Part shown: piece by piece, positions 50,586 through 59,212 of the stretch
How the letters are laid out: every line of letters starts with the position of its first letter
How positions within the stretch are numbered: the first letter of the stretch is position 1
Origin: Streptomyces sp. WAC 01529
Lineage (GTDB): Bacteria; Actinomycetota; Actinomycetes; Streptomycetales; Streptomycetaceae
Assembly: GCF_003945545.1 (NCBI RefSeq)
Contig: NZ_CP029617.1
Coordinates: 4,413,001-4,477,000, forward strand
Length of the DNA stretch: 64,000 nt
Direction: 5' to 3'
The notes under the pieces: model-generated
What the model was told of the DNA's origin: nothing
What the model saw: only the letters and a program-made list of their open reading frames with translations
The model's database searches: none
Translations under genes and position numbers: made by a program

Positions 50586-52152
50586 CGCCGCGCCACGAGT
50601 CCGGCTCCGGCTTGGGAAGCGTTGGCTGAGCCGGAGGCTCCTTCTCCGGCCGGTCCGGCCGCCAGCCGTCGAGGAACGGTCGCAGCTGCTTCTTCGTCGG
50701 CTCCACGTTGAAGTCACGGGCGGCCAGACCCCTGCCATTCGTCGTGGGGTCGAGCTGATCGGCCTCTGTGTTCCCCCAAGCCGACCACTCGCGCAGCCTC
50801 TCAACTTCGAGGGCGTCCTCCGATGCGGCGGCGACGTCATCCAGCGCAGCACAGAAGGCCCGGATCTCACCGGCGGCCCGCCACTGCTCCAGGGCCGTGC
50901 CGAAGTGCTCGGCCCGTACCGCGTGAACCGCCTTGACCGAGGCCGCACTTACCGCGGCCTCCCACTCCCGCCGCTCGCGTTCCTCCCGCTCCGCTGCAAG
51001 TCGTCGGCGCTCGGCCTCCTGGTGCTCCCGTTCCTCTCGCAGACGCCGTTGCTCGGCCTCTCGTTCCAGCCGGGCCCGCTCCTGCTCCTCCGCGCGTGCT
51101 TTCAACGCCCGGAAGATTGAGGCGATCTGCTCCTCCAACGGCTTCTTGGCCGTGTCGGCCCATTCCTTCTTCCAGCCGTAGTTGTAGCTGTAACCCGAGT
51201 TCTCGCTGACCAGCAGCTCCAGTTCGCCGGACGGCTCGAACTTGTGGGCCGGCGTGACCCGCTGCCAGTCGTACGTGCGCCGACCTGGTTGCTTGGGGAC
51301 GTAGAGGACCTGCTTCTGCCGCTCACGGAAGCCGACCTCGTACGTCCTGCCGTGGACAGTGAGCAGCGGCCTCGGCTGCCTGCGCTTCTTGGACACCGCG
51401 ATCTCGCCGTACCGCGCGAGGGCCTGTTCGGCGAGCAGCCGGAGCAGCGCGAGCACCCTCGGTAGGACTTCGTCGGAGATCTCGAAGGCGCTGTGGTCCT
51501 TGGTGACCGCGGCGAGCACGTCCTCGACATCGGTGATCACTCGGCTTCGCGCCAGTCGAATTCGGTTCCACTCGGTGTCGTCCTCACCAGACACCCTCAG
51601 CAGACCGAGGAAGAAGTCCCCCTTCGCCCGCCCGCTGTACTTCAGGTGGTACCCATCCGGAGCACACTGCCGGGCTGCGTCGAACGCCCTGCGATACCGA
51701 GCCCGTTCCTCCGCGCTGGGGTCAGGGATCCGAAGAAATCGTCCGGCCTCCTGCACCTGCGCGATGAGCGCCGGCCCGACAGCTGCTGGCGACGGGCGCG
51801 GAGGTTTCACAGCCCGTTTCGGGGCGGGCTTTGTCTCGGTCGGAGGATCGACATCCTGCGACGGACCAGCGGCAACGGGCGCCCCGGCTTCAGACGCCGC
51901 CGCGCGAGGCTTGCGTGGAGCCAACTCCGGACGGTCGGGATGATGCCCGTGCTCCAGGTAGAAGCGCCCCGCGTCAGTGATCTCCGCCTGCCACCTCCCC
52001 TTCTTCCTGGGCATGGTCACCAAGCCCCGGTCCCTGAGCGCGCGAGCCGTGACGGCGAGCTCGGGGCTGTTGGACGTGACGGGGTCGGTTCCGCCCCCGA
52101 TGCGGGTGAGGAGTGCGAGCTGCCGGTCATTTAACGGAGACCAAGGGTGCAT
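50515..52152 (-). CDS. Hypothetical coiled-coil protein with winged-helix-like N-terminus
   Basis: A 545-aa protein. It starts MHPWSPLNDRQLALLTRIGG followed by a winged-helix-like region (ALRDRGLVTMPRKKGRWQAE). The middle is a Pro/Ala linker then a folded part (RRAFDAARQCAPDGYHLKYS, LLTVHGRTYEVGFRERQKQV, YDWQRVTPAHKFEPSGELEL). Residues ~370-440 are a highly charged coiled coil (EEQERARLEREAEQRRLREE). I remember this architecture as a Streptomyces hypothetical protein but know no function. It lies beside the TIR gene, on the same strand and 92 bp downstream, so they may be one unit. Confidence 0.68.
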   Translation of the reverse strand: MHPWSPLNDRQLALLTRIGGGTDPVTSNSPELAVTARALRDRGLVTMPRKKGRWQAEITDAGRFYLEHGHHPDRPELAPRKPRAAASEAGAPVAAGPSQDVDPPTETKPAPKRAVKPPRPSPAAVGPALIAQVQEAGRFLRIPDPSAEERARYRRAFDAARQCAPDGYHLKYSGRAKGDFFLGLLRVSGEDDTEWNRIRLARSRVITDVEDVLAAVTKDHSAFEISDEVLPRVLALLRLLAEQALARYGEIAVSKKRRQPRPLLTVHGRTYEVGFRERQKQVLYVPKQPGRRTYDWQRVTPAHKFEPSGELELLVSENSGYSYNYGWKKEWADTAKKPLEEQIASIFRALKARAEEQERARLEREAEQRRLREEREHQEAERRRLAAEREERERREWEAAVSAASVKAVHAVRAEHFGTALEQWRAAGEIRAFCAALDDVAAASEDALEVERLREWSAWGNTEADQLDPTTNGRGLAARDFNVEPTKKQLRPFLDGWRPDRPEKEPPAQPTLPKPEPDSWRGVIDAHQDQGWRYGRQGRAQWWRR

Positions 52153-52244
52153 GGCGATCGTCGTACCGTCTGTGGTCTCTTCGGCACAAGCCCACGACTC
52201 GCTGGAACCGGTGCACACCGAAGCGGCGTGCTGGTGCTCTGGAG

Positions 52245-53033
52245 CTAAGCGGCGCTTTCCTCCTGAACCACGTCAGCGATCTGCTGCGCGATCTCCTCGA
52301 TGGAGTAGTCGCTGGTGCTCATCGCCACTTTGTCTGCGAGGGAGGGGCTGTAGCGCCGGACGTCTTCTGCACTCAGGTTGTGCCAGATTGGCAGGAGTGA
52401 TTGCTCCCCGGCCACATTACGGGTGACGAGTCCGTCGAGTTCGTGGTTGGTCCAACCCTTGGCGAAGAAGGGGGCCGAGAGCACTACGATGCCGAAGCGG
52501 CTCGCCCTGATCCCTTCATCGATCTTGCGGCGGAGGCTGTGGCCGATCCGCATCTGGGCTTCGTCGAGCCAGACAGTCACACCCAGCTTGGTAAGCGCGT
52601 CTCGAAGGGGGCGGGCAACAGCTCCTTTGTCCTCGGACGCGTGGGAGATGAAGACGTCCCAGGTCTGGCCACCAAGTATGTCGCCAGTAGGCTCCTCCGG
52701 TTCATGGACCGCGACGGAGCGGGCCGGACTGCCCTGTGGGTCGCGGGCCGGGGGCAGGAAGCCCCGCGGAGGTGGCTGGACTTGGACAGACGCAGAGATG
52801 CGACCGGAATAGCCGCCAAGGTCGATGGCCACGACCCACTGTCCGTTACTGGGGATGGTGATCTGGTGAGGCGAGCGAGTGACGCGACCGCCCAGGTACC
52901 GGTATCTCTTCCCCGACTTGTATTTGCTGTACTCGCTGCGCGTCATCACCTGGACGTTGGCTTGGTTGCGCAGGGTGACGATGACCGTGGAACCTCTCTT
53001 GAGGTTGCCGAGGTCTTTGTAGAAGTAGTCCAC
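52245..53033 (-). CDS. DUF1883-TIR domain protein
   Basis: A 262-aa two-domain protein. Residues 1-90 are a DUF1883 domain (VDYFYKDLGNLKRGSTVIVT, YLGGRVTRSP, WVVAIDLGGYSGRISASVQV). Residues ~125-262 are a TIR domain: WDVFISHASEDKG, VWLDEAQMRIGHSLR, and SAPFFAKGWTNHELDGLVTR with the Glu expected at the NADase position. The GTG start has an AGGAG site; a longer form would add 10 residues. TIR domains of this kind deplete NAD or make cyclic ADP-ribose signals in anti-phage defence. DUF1883 would be the sensor or partner-binding part (inference). Confidence 0.85.
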   Translation of the reverse strand: MDYFYKDLGNLKRGSTVIVTLRNQANVQVMTRSEYSKYKSGKRYRYLGGRVTRSPHQITIPSNGQWVVAIDLGGYSGRISASVQVQPPPRGFLPPARDPQGSPARSVAVHEPEEPTGDILGGQTWDVFISHASEDKGAVARPLRDALTKLGVTVWLDEAQMRIGHSLRRKIDEGIRASRFGIVVLSAPFFAKGWTNHELDGLVTRNVAGEQSLLPIWHNLSAEDVRRYSPSLADKVAMSTSDYSIEEIAQQIADVVQEESAA

Positions 53034-53168
53034 GGGTGCTCCTGGAGATGTGCGGCCGAGCACGTCTCAGAGTAAGGACTGCCACTGACAATCGGAGGCG
53101 ACGATGTCTGAAGCGGGGTGGAAGCCCACGTCGGCTGGACGCTCGTCTCTCCCCTGGCGCTAGGACTC

Positions 53169-53220
53169 GGGGAGCCGTCCGGGAGCCGCTCACTGAGGTC
53201 GGCTCCCAAATGGCTCCCAA
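53169..53220. promoter_or_regulatory. Candidate integrase arm-type sites, right end
   Basis: GGGGAGCC, GGGAGCC, then GTCGGCTCCCAAATGGCTCC: four copies of one 7-bp word, two in each orientation, 70-120 bp inside attR. The last block matches the left-end copy at 5540-5561 in sequence and orientation. Confidence 0.55.
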
Positions 53221-53240
53221 ACTGGGACCACAAAGCAAAT

Positions 53241-53274
53241 CAGGCCCGGTTCTGATCTCTCAGAACCGGGCCTG
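53241..53274 (-). terminator. Terminator after tRNA-Pro (element-supplied)
   Basis: CAGGCCCGGTTCTGA / TCAGAACCGGGCCTG, a 15-bp perfect stem just past the tRNA 3' end. It replaces the chromosomal hairpin now stranded at 5341-5380. Confidence 0.8.
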
Positions 53275-53287
53275 ACCTGCTGTTTTG

Positions 53288-53333
53288 GCTGTCGGGGTGG
53301 CGGGATTTGAACCCACGACCTCTTCGTCCCGAA
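53288..53333. repeat. attR: attR: 46-bp direct repeat within tRNA-Pro
   Basis: Identical to 5392-5437. Covers the tRNA from anticodon loop to 3' end plus 4 nt. Recombination between the two copies would excise the element as a circle and restore the tRNA with its original terminator. Confidence 0.92.
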
Positions 53334-53365
53334 CGAAGCGCGCTGCCAAGCTGCGCTACACCCCG
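53292..53365 (-). tRNA. tRNA-Pro (anticodon CGG)
   Basis: 74 nt, full cloverleaf by eye: acceptor CGGGGTG/CACCCCG with discriminator A, anticodon arm CTTCG-TTCGGGA-CGAAG, T-arm with GTTCAAATC. The anticodon at 53329-53331 (complement strand) is CGG, reading CCG proline codons. CCA is not encoded. It is the attachment site of the element and stays intact after integration. Confidence 0.95.
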
Positions 53366-53415
53366 ATGTCGTTGATCCACTGCCCCGCATTGCTGCAGGC
53401 CCGTGGCGACATCGA

Positions 53416-54171
53416 TTACTTTAGCGGACCGGCGGCCTGAGACGAAATCCGGTTTTCGGGGGCCCTTGGCCAGGGGCGGACGCGGTCCAGGGCCACAGCT
53501 GCCAGGGCCAGGGCGTAGAAGGCCAGGCCGAAGGTGAGCGCGTTGCCGAGGACGCCCGCGTAGCCGTGGGTCGTGACGTCCAGGAACGGGTACGGGTAGC
53601 GGGCCGTCGAGCCCGGTGACAGGAGGGCGCCGCGGGTGAGGGCGAAGGCCAGGTAGGCCAGGGGGTAGAGCAGCCAGAGGGCCGCGTGGCGCGGGCGAAG
53701 GCCGCCCGGTCTTGTCAGCAGGAGCCAGTCGAGGGCCACGGCGATCGGGGTCACCGTGTGCAGGAGCAGGTTGGAGACGGTGTGCCAGTCGGACACCGGC
53801 GTTGTCTCCTCCGTCATCGAGAAACCGCTCGAGGCGTTCGCCAGGACCAGGTGGTAGACGAGGCCCGTGATCGCGATGAAGAGGAGCGTGCCGCCGGTCA
53901 CCCACGCCGGCAGCGGGCGGCGGCCCCGCCACGCCCGCCACGCGGAGAGGCCGAGGACCACCGCCACCAGCGCGTTGCTCTGGACGGTGAAGTAGCTGAG
54001 GACGCGCGGCGGACTGCCGATGACCAAGTCGATCACGATCCCGGTCGCCGCGGCGAGGGCGATCAGCGCGCGCAGGACGGCCACGACGGGGCGGCGTACG
54101 GGTGGCACGACCGCCTCCGCGGGGACGCCGGAAGCGGTCGCGGTGCCCGGGGGAGGAGTCGGAGCGATCAT
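53416..54171 (-). CDS. Pr6Pr-family integral membrane protein
   Basis: A 251-aa protein with six hydrophobic segments (AVLRALIALAAATGIVIDLV, YFTVQSNALVAVVLGLSAW, LLFIAITGLVYHLVL, LLLHTVTPIAVALDWLLL, LWLLYPLAYLAFALTRG, LTFGLAFYALALAAVALDRV). The FTVQSN and LLHxxxP-x-D motifs fit the Pr6Pr/FAR-17a-like family. Function not known. First gene of the right chromosomal flank, transcribed toward the tRNA. Confidence 0.8.
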   Translation of the reverse strand: MIAPTPPPGTATASGVPAEAVVPPVRRPVVAVLRALIALAAATGIVIDLVIGSPPRVLSYFTVQSNALVAVVLGLSAWRAWRGRRPLPAWVTGGTLLFIAITGLVYHLVLANASSGFSMTEETTPVSDWHTVSNLLLHTVTPIAVALDWLLLTRPGGLRPRHAALWLLYPLAYLAFALTRGALLSPGSTARYPYPFLDVTTHGYAGVLGNALTFGLAFYALALAAVALDRVRPWPRAPENRISSQAAGPLK

Positions 54172-54269
54172 GCCTCCACGGTAGGGGGCCGCGGGTCATA
54201 ACCGCCTAAAGGGGCCCAGTGGCCGCCTCAATCCCCCCGCCTCAGTCCCCCCGTCTCAAGCCCCCCGCC

Positions 54270-55199
54270 TCAAGCCCCCCGCGGCACCAGCGTCAGCAGC
54301 GTCGCCTCCGGCGGGCACGCGAAGCGCATCGGCGTGTACCGGTTCGCACCGCAGCCCGCCGACACGTGCATGAACGCCGTCTTCCCCTCCGCCTGGTGCG
54401 TCGAGAGGCCCTTCACGCGCTCCGTGTCCAGGTCGCAGTTGGTCACCAGGGCGCCGTAGAAGGGGATGCAGAGCTGCCCCCCGTGGGTGTGGCCGGCGAG
54501 GATCAACGGGTAGCCGTCCGCGGTGAACGCGTCCAGGGTGCGCAGGTACGGGGCGTGCACGATGCCCATCGAGAAGTCGGCGCCGGAATCCGGACCGCCC
54601 GCCACGCGCGCGTACCGGTCGCGTTTGATGTGCGGGTCGTCCAGACCGGTGAGGCCGATCTCGTAGCCGTCGATCTTCAGGGAGCCCCGGGTGTTCGTGA
54701 GGTTCACCCAGCCCGCCTCGTCGAAGCCGTCGCGCAGGCCTTCCCAGGGGTTGTGGATGGCACCGACAGCGGGCGCGTTGCCGTTCAGACCGTGCTTGCC
54801 CTGCGCCTTCTCGATCAGATAGCGGGCGGGGTTGCGCAACTTCGGCCCGTAGTAGTCGTTCGAGCCGAAAACGTACGCCCCGGGGAACGCCATCAGCGGG
54901 CCGAGCGCGTCCAGCGTCTCCGGTACGCCCTCGGGGTCCGAGAGGTTGTCGCCCGTATTGATCACGAAGTCGGGGCGCAGGCCCGCGAGCGAGCGCAGCC
55001 ACCGCTGCTTCTTGCGCTGGCCGGACACCATGTGGATGTCGGAGACCTGGAGGACCCGCAAGGGGCGCATCCCGGGCGGCAGCACGGGCACCGTCACCCG
55101 CCTCAGCCGGAAGGAACGGGCTTCGAAGCCCACCGAGTAGGCGAGACCTGCCGCGGCCGTCGCCGTGATGCCCAGGGGTACTGCGTATCGCGCGCGCAT
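54270..55199 (-). CDS. Metallophosphoesterase, YkuE-like
   Basis: A 309-aa protein with one N-terminal membrane segment (YAVPLGITATAAAGLAYSVG). Calcineurin-type metal motifs: VSDIHM, NTGDNL, FGSNDYY and LAGHTHGGQ, so a two-metal site is complete except that the third motif has GSND where GNHD is usual. It probably acts on a phosphodiester at the cell surface. Conserved chromosomal gene. Confidence 0.88.
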   Translation of the reverse strand: MRARYAVPLGITATAAAGLAYSVGFEARSFRLRRVTVPVLPPGMRPLRVLQVSDIHMVSGQRKKQRWLRSLAGLRPDFVINTGDNLSDPEGVPETLDALGPLMAFPGAYVFGSNDYYGPKLRNPARYLIEKAQGKHGLNGNAPAVGAIHNPWEGLRDGFDEAGWVNLTNTRGSLKIDGYEIGLTGLDDPHIKRDRYARVAGGPDSGADFSMGIVHAPYLRTLDAFTADGYPLILAGHTHGGQLCIPFYGALVTNCDLDTERVKGLSTHQAEGKTAFMHVSAGCGANRYTPMRFACPPEATLLTLVPRGA

Positions 55200-55348
55200 C
55201 CTCCCATCGTGTCAGACGCCGCGCGGCCCGGAACGGGAGGAGGGTCTTCGGGCCGGCCAGTCCGAACGGAGGGTGTCCGAGGCCAACCGGCCCGCCCCCC
55301 GGGGAAATCGGCGGGCAGGAAACCGGCCGCACCTGCCACAATCAACCC

Positions 55349-55813
55349 ATGACCACGCTCAAGTCGAAGCTCCAGGAAGACCTCACCGCCGCGATCCGGG
55401 GGCGTGACGAGCTGCGCTCCTCGACGCTCCGGCTGACCCTCACCGCCATCACGAAGGAGGAGGTCGCGGGCACCGAGGCGCGCGAACTCTCCGACGACGA
55501 CGTGCAGAAGGTGATCGCCCGCGAGGCGAAGAAGCGCCGCGAGGCCGCCGAGGCCTTCGGGCAGGCCGGGCGCACCGAGCAGGCGGACCGGGAGAAGGCG
55601 GAGGGCGAGGTCCTCGCCGAGTACCTCCCCAAGCAGCTCTCCGACGACGAGCTGCGGGACATCGTCACCCAGGCCGTCGAGGAGGCCAGGGCCGCCGGCG
55701 CCGAGGGTCCGCGCGCCATGGGCCAGGTCATGAAGATCGTGAACCCGAAGGTCGCGGGCCTGGCCGAGGGGGGCCGCGTCGCCGCCACGGTCAAGAAGCT
55801 CCTCGCGGGCTGA
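55349..55813 (+). CDS. GatB/YqeY domain protein
   Basis: A 154-aa YqeY-type protein: MTTLKSKLQEDLTAAIRGRD, LRLTLTAITKEEVAGTE, AEYLPKQLSDDELRDIVTQA and MGQVMKIVNPKVAG. It matches the tRNA-interacting tail domain of GatB. Divergent from the metallophosphoesterase; stand-alone role poorly defined. Confidence 0.92.
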   Translation: MTTLKSKLQEDLTAAIRGRDELRSSTLRLTLTAITKEEVAGTEARELSDDDVQKVIAREAKKRREAAEAFGQAGRTEQADREKAEGEVLAEYLPKQLSDDELRDIVTQAVEEARAAGAEGPRAMGQVMKIVNPKVAGLAEGGRVAATVKKLLAG

Positions 55814-55851
55814 CTGACCGCGGCCTCGCCGCACCGCGCCGTGCGGACTGC

Positions 55852-55935
55852 CCCGGCCCCGCCGCACCGCGCGGGCTGACCCCGGCCCCGCCGCGCCGCA
55901 CCGCGCGGGCTAACCCCGGCCCCGCACCTCGCAGG
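55852..55935. repeat. GC-rich imperfect tandem repeats
   Basis: Two to three imperfect ~30-bp units of CCCCGGCCCCGCCGCACCGC-type followed by GCGGGCT(G/A)A, in the 200-bp gap between two convergent genes. Probably local slippage in high-GC spacer DNA. Confidence 0.5.
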
Positions 55936-56014
55936 CCGCCCCCGCCCCTCGCAGGCCGCCCGCCGCACCCCCCAGGCCGGCCCCGCGCCACCCCTCCCCA
56001 CCACGCCATACGCA

Positions 56015-56052
56015 GATGAGGGCGCCCCCTTCAAAAAGGGGACGCCCTCATC
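56015..56052. terminator. Terminator after PBP gene
   Basis: GATGAGGGCGCCCCCTT with AAGGGG-ACGCCCTCATC, a long stem with one bulge. It overlaps the PBP stop codon and can stop both convergent transcripts. Confidence 0.8.
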
Positions 56053-58351
56053 CTCGTACGCGGGAAGAAACCGCACTACCGGTGCCGCCGCCACCGATCC
56101 CGCCGCCGTTCCCGAGGCCACCCAGCACGTCCGGCGGGATGTTGATCTCCGGCCACGGGTTGCCGCCACCGCCGCCACCGCCGGGACCGCCACCCGGCTT
56201 GCCATCATCGTGGCCGCCGCCGCCGTCACCACCGTCACCGCCACCACCGTCGCCGCTATCGCCCCCGTCCCCGCCCCCGTCATGCCCCTTGTCCCCACCG
56301 GGAAGATGCACGGAGTTGAAGCCGGGCGCCGGCTTGCCCGCCAGGGCGCCGCTCATCGCGTCGCGCCAGATCGGACCCGGCACCTCGCCACCGAAGACCT
56401 TGTCGTACGGGACGCCGCCGATGGTGATGTCGACCATCTGCCGCTTGTGCTGCGGGTCGCCGACCCAGACCGCGCCCGACATGTTCGGGGTGTAGCCGAC
56501 GAACCAGGCCGCGTAACGGAAGTCCGTCGTACCCGTCTTGCCCGCGCTCGCCCGTGAACCGAGACCGGCCTTCTGGCCCGTGCCGTCCTCGACCACGCCC
56601 TTCAGGAGGGTGTTGATCGTGTCCGCGGTCTTCTCCGACATCGCGCGCGAGCACGTCGACTTCGGCACCGGCAGCGACTTGCCGGCGAGCGTGGTGATCG
56701 ACTCGATGGCCACCGGTGAGCAGTAAGTACCGCGCGAGGCGAACGTCGCGTAGGCGCTCGCCATCGTCAGCGGCGACATCTCCTGGGTGCCCAGCGCGAT
56801 CGACGGCGCCTGCGCGATCTCCTTGCCGTCGGCCCGCTCGACGCCCATCTTCTCGGCGAGGCGCGTCACGGGGCAGATGCCGATGTCACCGATGAGCTGC
56901 ACGTAGTAGGTGTTGACCGACTTGGCGGTCGCTTCCTTCATGCCGTACGGACCGACCTCGGTCTCGTTCTCGTTGGTGAGTTTCTCGTTGTTGGTGTTCA
57001 CCCAGGTCTTGCCGTCACAGGCCGAGACGCGCTCCGGATACGGCATCTCGTACGGGGACGAGTAGCTCTGCCCGGCCGACTTGCCGCCCTCCAGGGCGGC
57101 CGCCGCGACGATCGGCTTGAACGTCGAACCGGGCTGGTAGCCCGCGCCGCCGCCCATGGAGTCGTCCACGGAGAGGTTGATCGTGGTCTCGTCCTTCTGG
57201 AAGCCGTAGGGCCGCGACTGGCCCATGCCGAGGATCCTGCCCGTGCCCGGCTCGACCATCGTGGCGGCGGTCGCCACGTCGTCGGTCTTGTTCACGTGGT
57301 TCTTGATCGACGCCTGCACCGAGTCCTGCGTCTGCGGGTCGAGCGTCGTACGGACCTTCAGGCCGCCGCGGTTCCAGACCTTGGCGCGCTCTTCCTTCGT
57401 CTTGCCGAAGACCGGGTCGTTGAGGAAGACCTCGCGTACGTAGTCACAGAAGAAGCCGGCGCCGCTGACCGCGGTGATGCAGCCGTTCTTGGGGCGGCTC
57501 ACCTTCAGGCCGAGGTCCGTCTTCTTGGCCTCGTTGGCCTCCTGCTGCGAGATGTCGTGCGTGTCGGCCATCCGCTGGAGCACCACGTTGCGCCGCTGGG
57601 TGGCCTCGGTCGCGTCGTTGACCGGGTCGTACCGGCTGGGGGACTGCACGATGCCGGCGAGGAGCGCGGCCTCCTGGAGCTTCAGGTCCTTGGCGTGCTT
57701 GGAGAAGTACCGCTGGGAGGCGGCCTCGATGCCGTACGCCTGCTGACCGAAGTAGGTGATGTTCAGGTAGTTCTTGAGGATGCGCTTCTTGCCGAGCTTG
57801 TCCTCGACCTGGATCGCGTACTTCAGCTCGCGGATCTTGCGGCCCAGCGTCTGCTGCGTGGCCTCGGCGACCTTCGTCGGGTCGTCGCCCGCCTCCTCGA
57901 CGAAGACGTTCTTCACGTACTGCTGCGTGAGCGTCGAGGCGCCCTGCGAGACGCCGCCGCTCTGCGCGTTCTGGTTGAGGGCGCGCAGGATGCCCTTGAG
58001 GTCGACCGCGCCGTGCTCGTAGAAGCGGGAGTCCTCGATCGCGACGATCGCCTTCTGCATGTACGGCGAGATGTCCTTGAGCGGGACGACCGTGCGGTCA
58101 CGTGAGTAGACGGTGGCGATCTGGCCGCCCTCGTTGTCCAGGATGCTGGTGCGCTGGCTGAGTGGCGGCTGCTTCAGATTGGCGGGGATCTCGTCGAACC
58201 CCTCGACCGAACCCTTGGCCGCGAGACCCAGCGCGCCGAAGGCGGGCAGCGCGATTCCGGCCAGCACCGCACCCGCGAGCACACTGACCCCGAGGAACTT
58301 CGCGGCCTGCTGAGCCGGTGACAGACCGCCACCCGAGCGCTTCTTTCCCAT
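56048..58351 (-). CDS. Class A penicillin-binding protein (transglycosylase/transpeptidase)
   Basis: A 767-aa bifunctional peptidoglycan synthase. A membrane anchor lies at ~18-45 (FLGVSVLAGAVLAGIALPAF). The glycosyltransferase domain has VAIEDSRFYEHGAVDLKGIL and QGASTLTQQYVKN. The transpeptidase domain has STFK (GSTFKPIV), SVN (KSVNTYYVQ) and KTGTT. The C-terminal ~70 residues are Gly/Asp-rich low complexity (GGDGGDSGDGGGGDGG), typical of Streptomyces homologues. Divergent from wblA, as in other Streptomyces. Confidence 0.93.
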   Translation of the reverse strand: MGKKRSGGGLSPAQQAAKFLGVSVLAGAVLAGIALPAFGALGLAAKGSVEGFDEIPANLKQPPLSQRTSILDNEGGQIATVYSRDRTVVPLKDISPYMQKAIVAIEDSRFYEHGAVDLKGILRALNQNAQSGGVSQGASTLTQQYVKNVFVEEAGDDPTKVAEATQQTLGRKIRELKYAIQVEDKLGKKRILKNYLNITYFGQQAYGIEAASQRYFSKHAKDLKLQEAALLAGIVQSPSRYDPVNDATEATQRRNVVLQRMADTHDISQQEANEAKKTDLGLKVSRPKNGCITAVSGAGFFCDYVREVFLNDPVFGKTKEERAKVWNRGGLKVRTTLDPQTQDSVQASIKNHVNKTDDVATAATMVEPGTGRILGMGQSRPYGFQKDETTINLSVDDSMGGGAGYQPGSTFKPIVAAAALEGGKSAGQSYSSPYEMPYPERVSACDGKTWVNTNNEKLTNENETEVGPYGMKEATAKSVNTYYVQLIGDIGICPVTRLAEKMGVERADGKEIAQAPSIALGTQEMSPLTMASAYATFASRGTYCSPVAIESITTLAGKSLPVPKSTCSRAMSEKTADTINTLLKGVVEDGTGQKAGLGSRASAGKTGTTDFRYAAWFVGYTPNMSGAVWVGDPQHKRQMVDITIGGVPYDKVFGGEVPGPIWRDAMSGALAGKPAPGFNSVHLPGGDKGHDGGGDGGDSGDGGGGDGGDGGGGHDDGKPGGGPGGGGGGGNPWPEINIPPDVLGGLGNGGGIGGGGTGSAVSSRVRG

Positions 58352-58736
58352 GAGTGCAGCCTACGTTCTGATTCGCCGGACAGGCCTGAATGCCTTGGCC
58401 TAAGCTGCTCTCAACTGTCACAGCAGCGGGGCGCAGCAACAAGCCCCTCCGTCGTTCCCGAATCCGACGAAATTATGCCCGAATTCGCCTTTTGTGGCGC
58501 CAGGTGTCCGTTGTGACTCAACTGAACCGTCCCGGTTTGCCGGGTTCCTCACGCATGTCGCCCGCTCACTCCGTCGGGTGATCTGCCGCTTACCCATAGT
58601 CCGTTCGGGCCATCCAAGATTGGGCCCGAAGGGGGTGTTGCGCTGTGCCCACCTTCCGTAACGTCCTCAACTGGCGGCGGTGAATATGCCGCTGCCGCCG
58701 TGGGGGAGCCTCGATTCGGGAGAGGACGGCGCCGGT
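58352..58736. other. Divergent promoter region, PBP / wblA
   Basis: About 330-385 bp without a gene. It must hold promoters for both the PBP gene and wblA. I see no clear BldD box. An alternative GTG start for wblA lies at 58680. Confidence 0.55.
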
Positions 58737-59081
58737 ATGGGCTGGGTAACCGACTGGAGTGCGCAGGCGGCCTGCCGCACTACCGATCCAGATGAACTGT
58801 TCGTTCAAGGAGCAGCGCAGAACAGGGCCAAGGCGGTGTGCACCGGATGTCCGGTGCGGACCGAGTGCCTGGCCGACGCGCTCGACAACCGCGTCGAGTT
58901 CGGCGTGTGGGGTGGCATGACGGAGCGTGAGCGCCGCGCACTGCTGCGCAGGCGTCCCACCGTCACCTCATGGCGCAGGCTCCTGGAGACCGCGCGTTCC
59001 GAGTACGAGCGCGGCGCGGGCCTGCTGCCCGTGGACTTGGAGGACGAGGAGACGTACGAGAGCTACGCCGCGGTGGGATAG
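58737..59081 (+). CDS. wblA: WhiB-like transcription factor WblA
   Basis: A 114-aa WhiB-family [4Fe-4S] regulator of development and antibiotic production. It begins MGWVTDWSAQAACRTTDPDE; cysteines are AAC, VCTGCP and TEC (C-x21-C-x2-C-x5-C), followed by FGVWGGMTERERR, the G[VI]WGG turn, and basic helix ALLRRRP. The start was placed at the known MGWVTDW opening with a GGGAGAGGA site upstream; a GTG start at 58680 would add 19 residues. Neighbours (PBP, two ArsA ATPases) match the wblA locus. Confidence 0.93.
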   Translation: MGWVTDWSAQAACRTTDPDELFVQGAAQNRAKAVCTGCPVRTECLADALDNRVEFGVWGGMTERERRALLRRRPTVTSWRRLLETARSEYERGAGLLPVDLEDEETYESYAAVG

Positions 59082-59114
59082 GCCGCCCCCGGAGCGATCG
59101 CCCGGGAGCGGCAC

Positions 59115-59189
59115 ACGGAAGCGGTATAGCGATACGGCGGTATACGGAAGCGGTGTAGCGGGACAGCGGAACACGGAAGCGGTGTACGG
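59115..59189. repeat. Three tandem copies, 29-bp period
   Basis: ACGGAAGCGGT(A/G)TAGCG begins at 59115, 59144 and 59173, exactly 29 bp apart, with the rest of each unit less conserved. It lies between the convergent wblA and ArsA-like genes. Confidence 0.7.
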
Positions 59190-59212
59190 AGGGGTGCGCG
59201 GTCGGCGTGGCG

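Larger units (their letters stand above)
5392..53333. mobile_element. ~48 kb integrated mobilisable element in tRNA-Pro(CGG)
   Basis: Bounded by the 46-bp tRNA-derived direct repeats. It carries a tyrosine integrase, an excisionase-like gene, a replication initiator, a DnaC-like ATPase, a relaxase and MobC, plus a large defence-like cargo. No FtsK/TraB translocase, VirB4 or VirD4 is present, so it looks like an integrative mobilisable element. The intact tRNA lies at the right end. The integrase lies 3.7 kb inside that end, separated from attR by three cargo genes. An internal IS5-family element (14543-15423) was acquired later or carried along. Confidence 0.88.
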
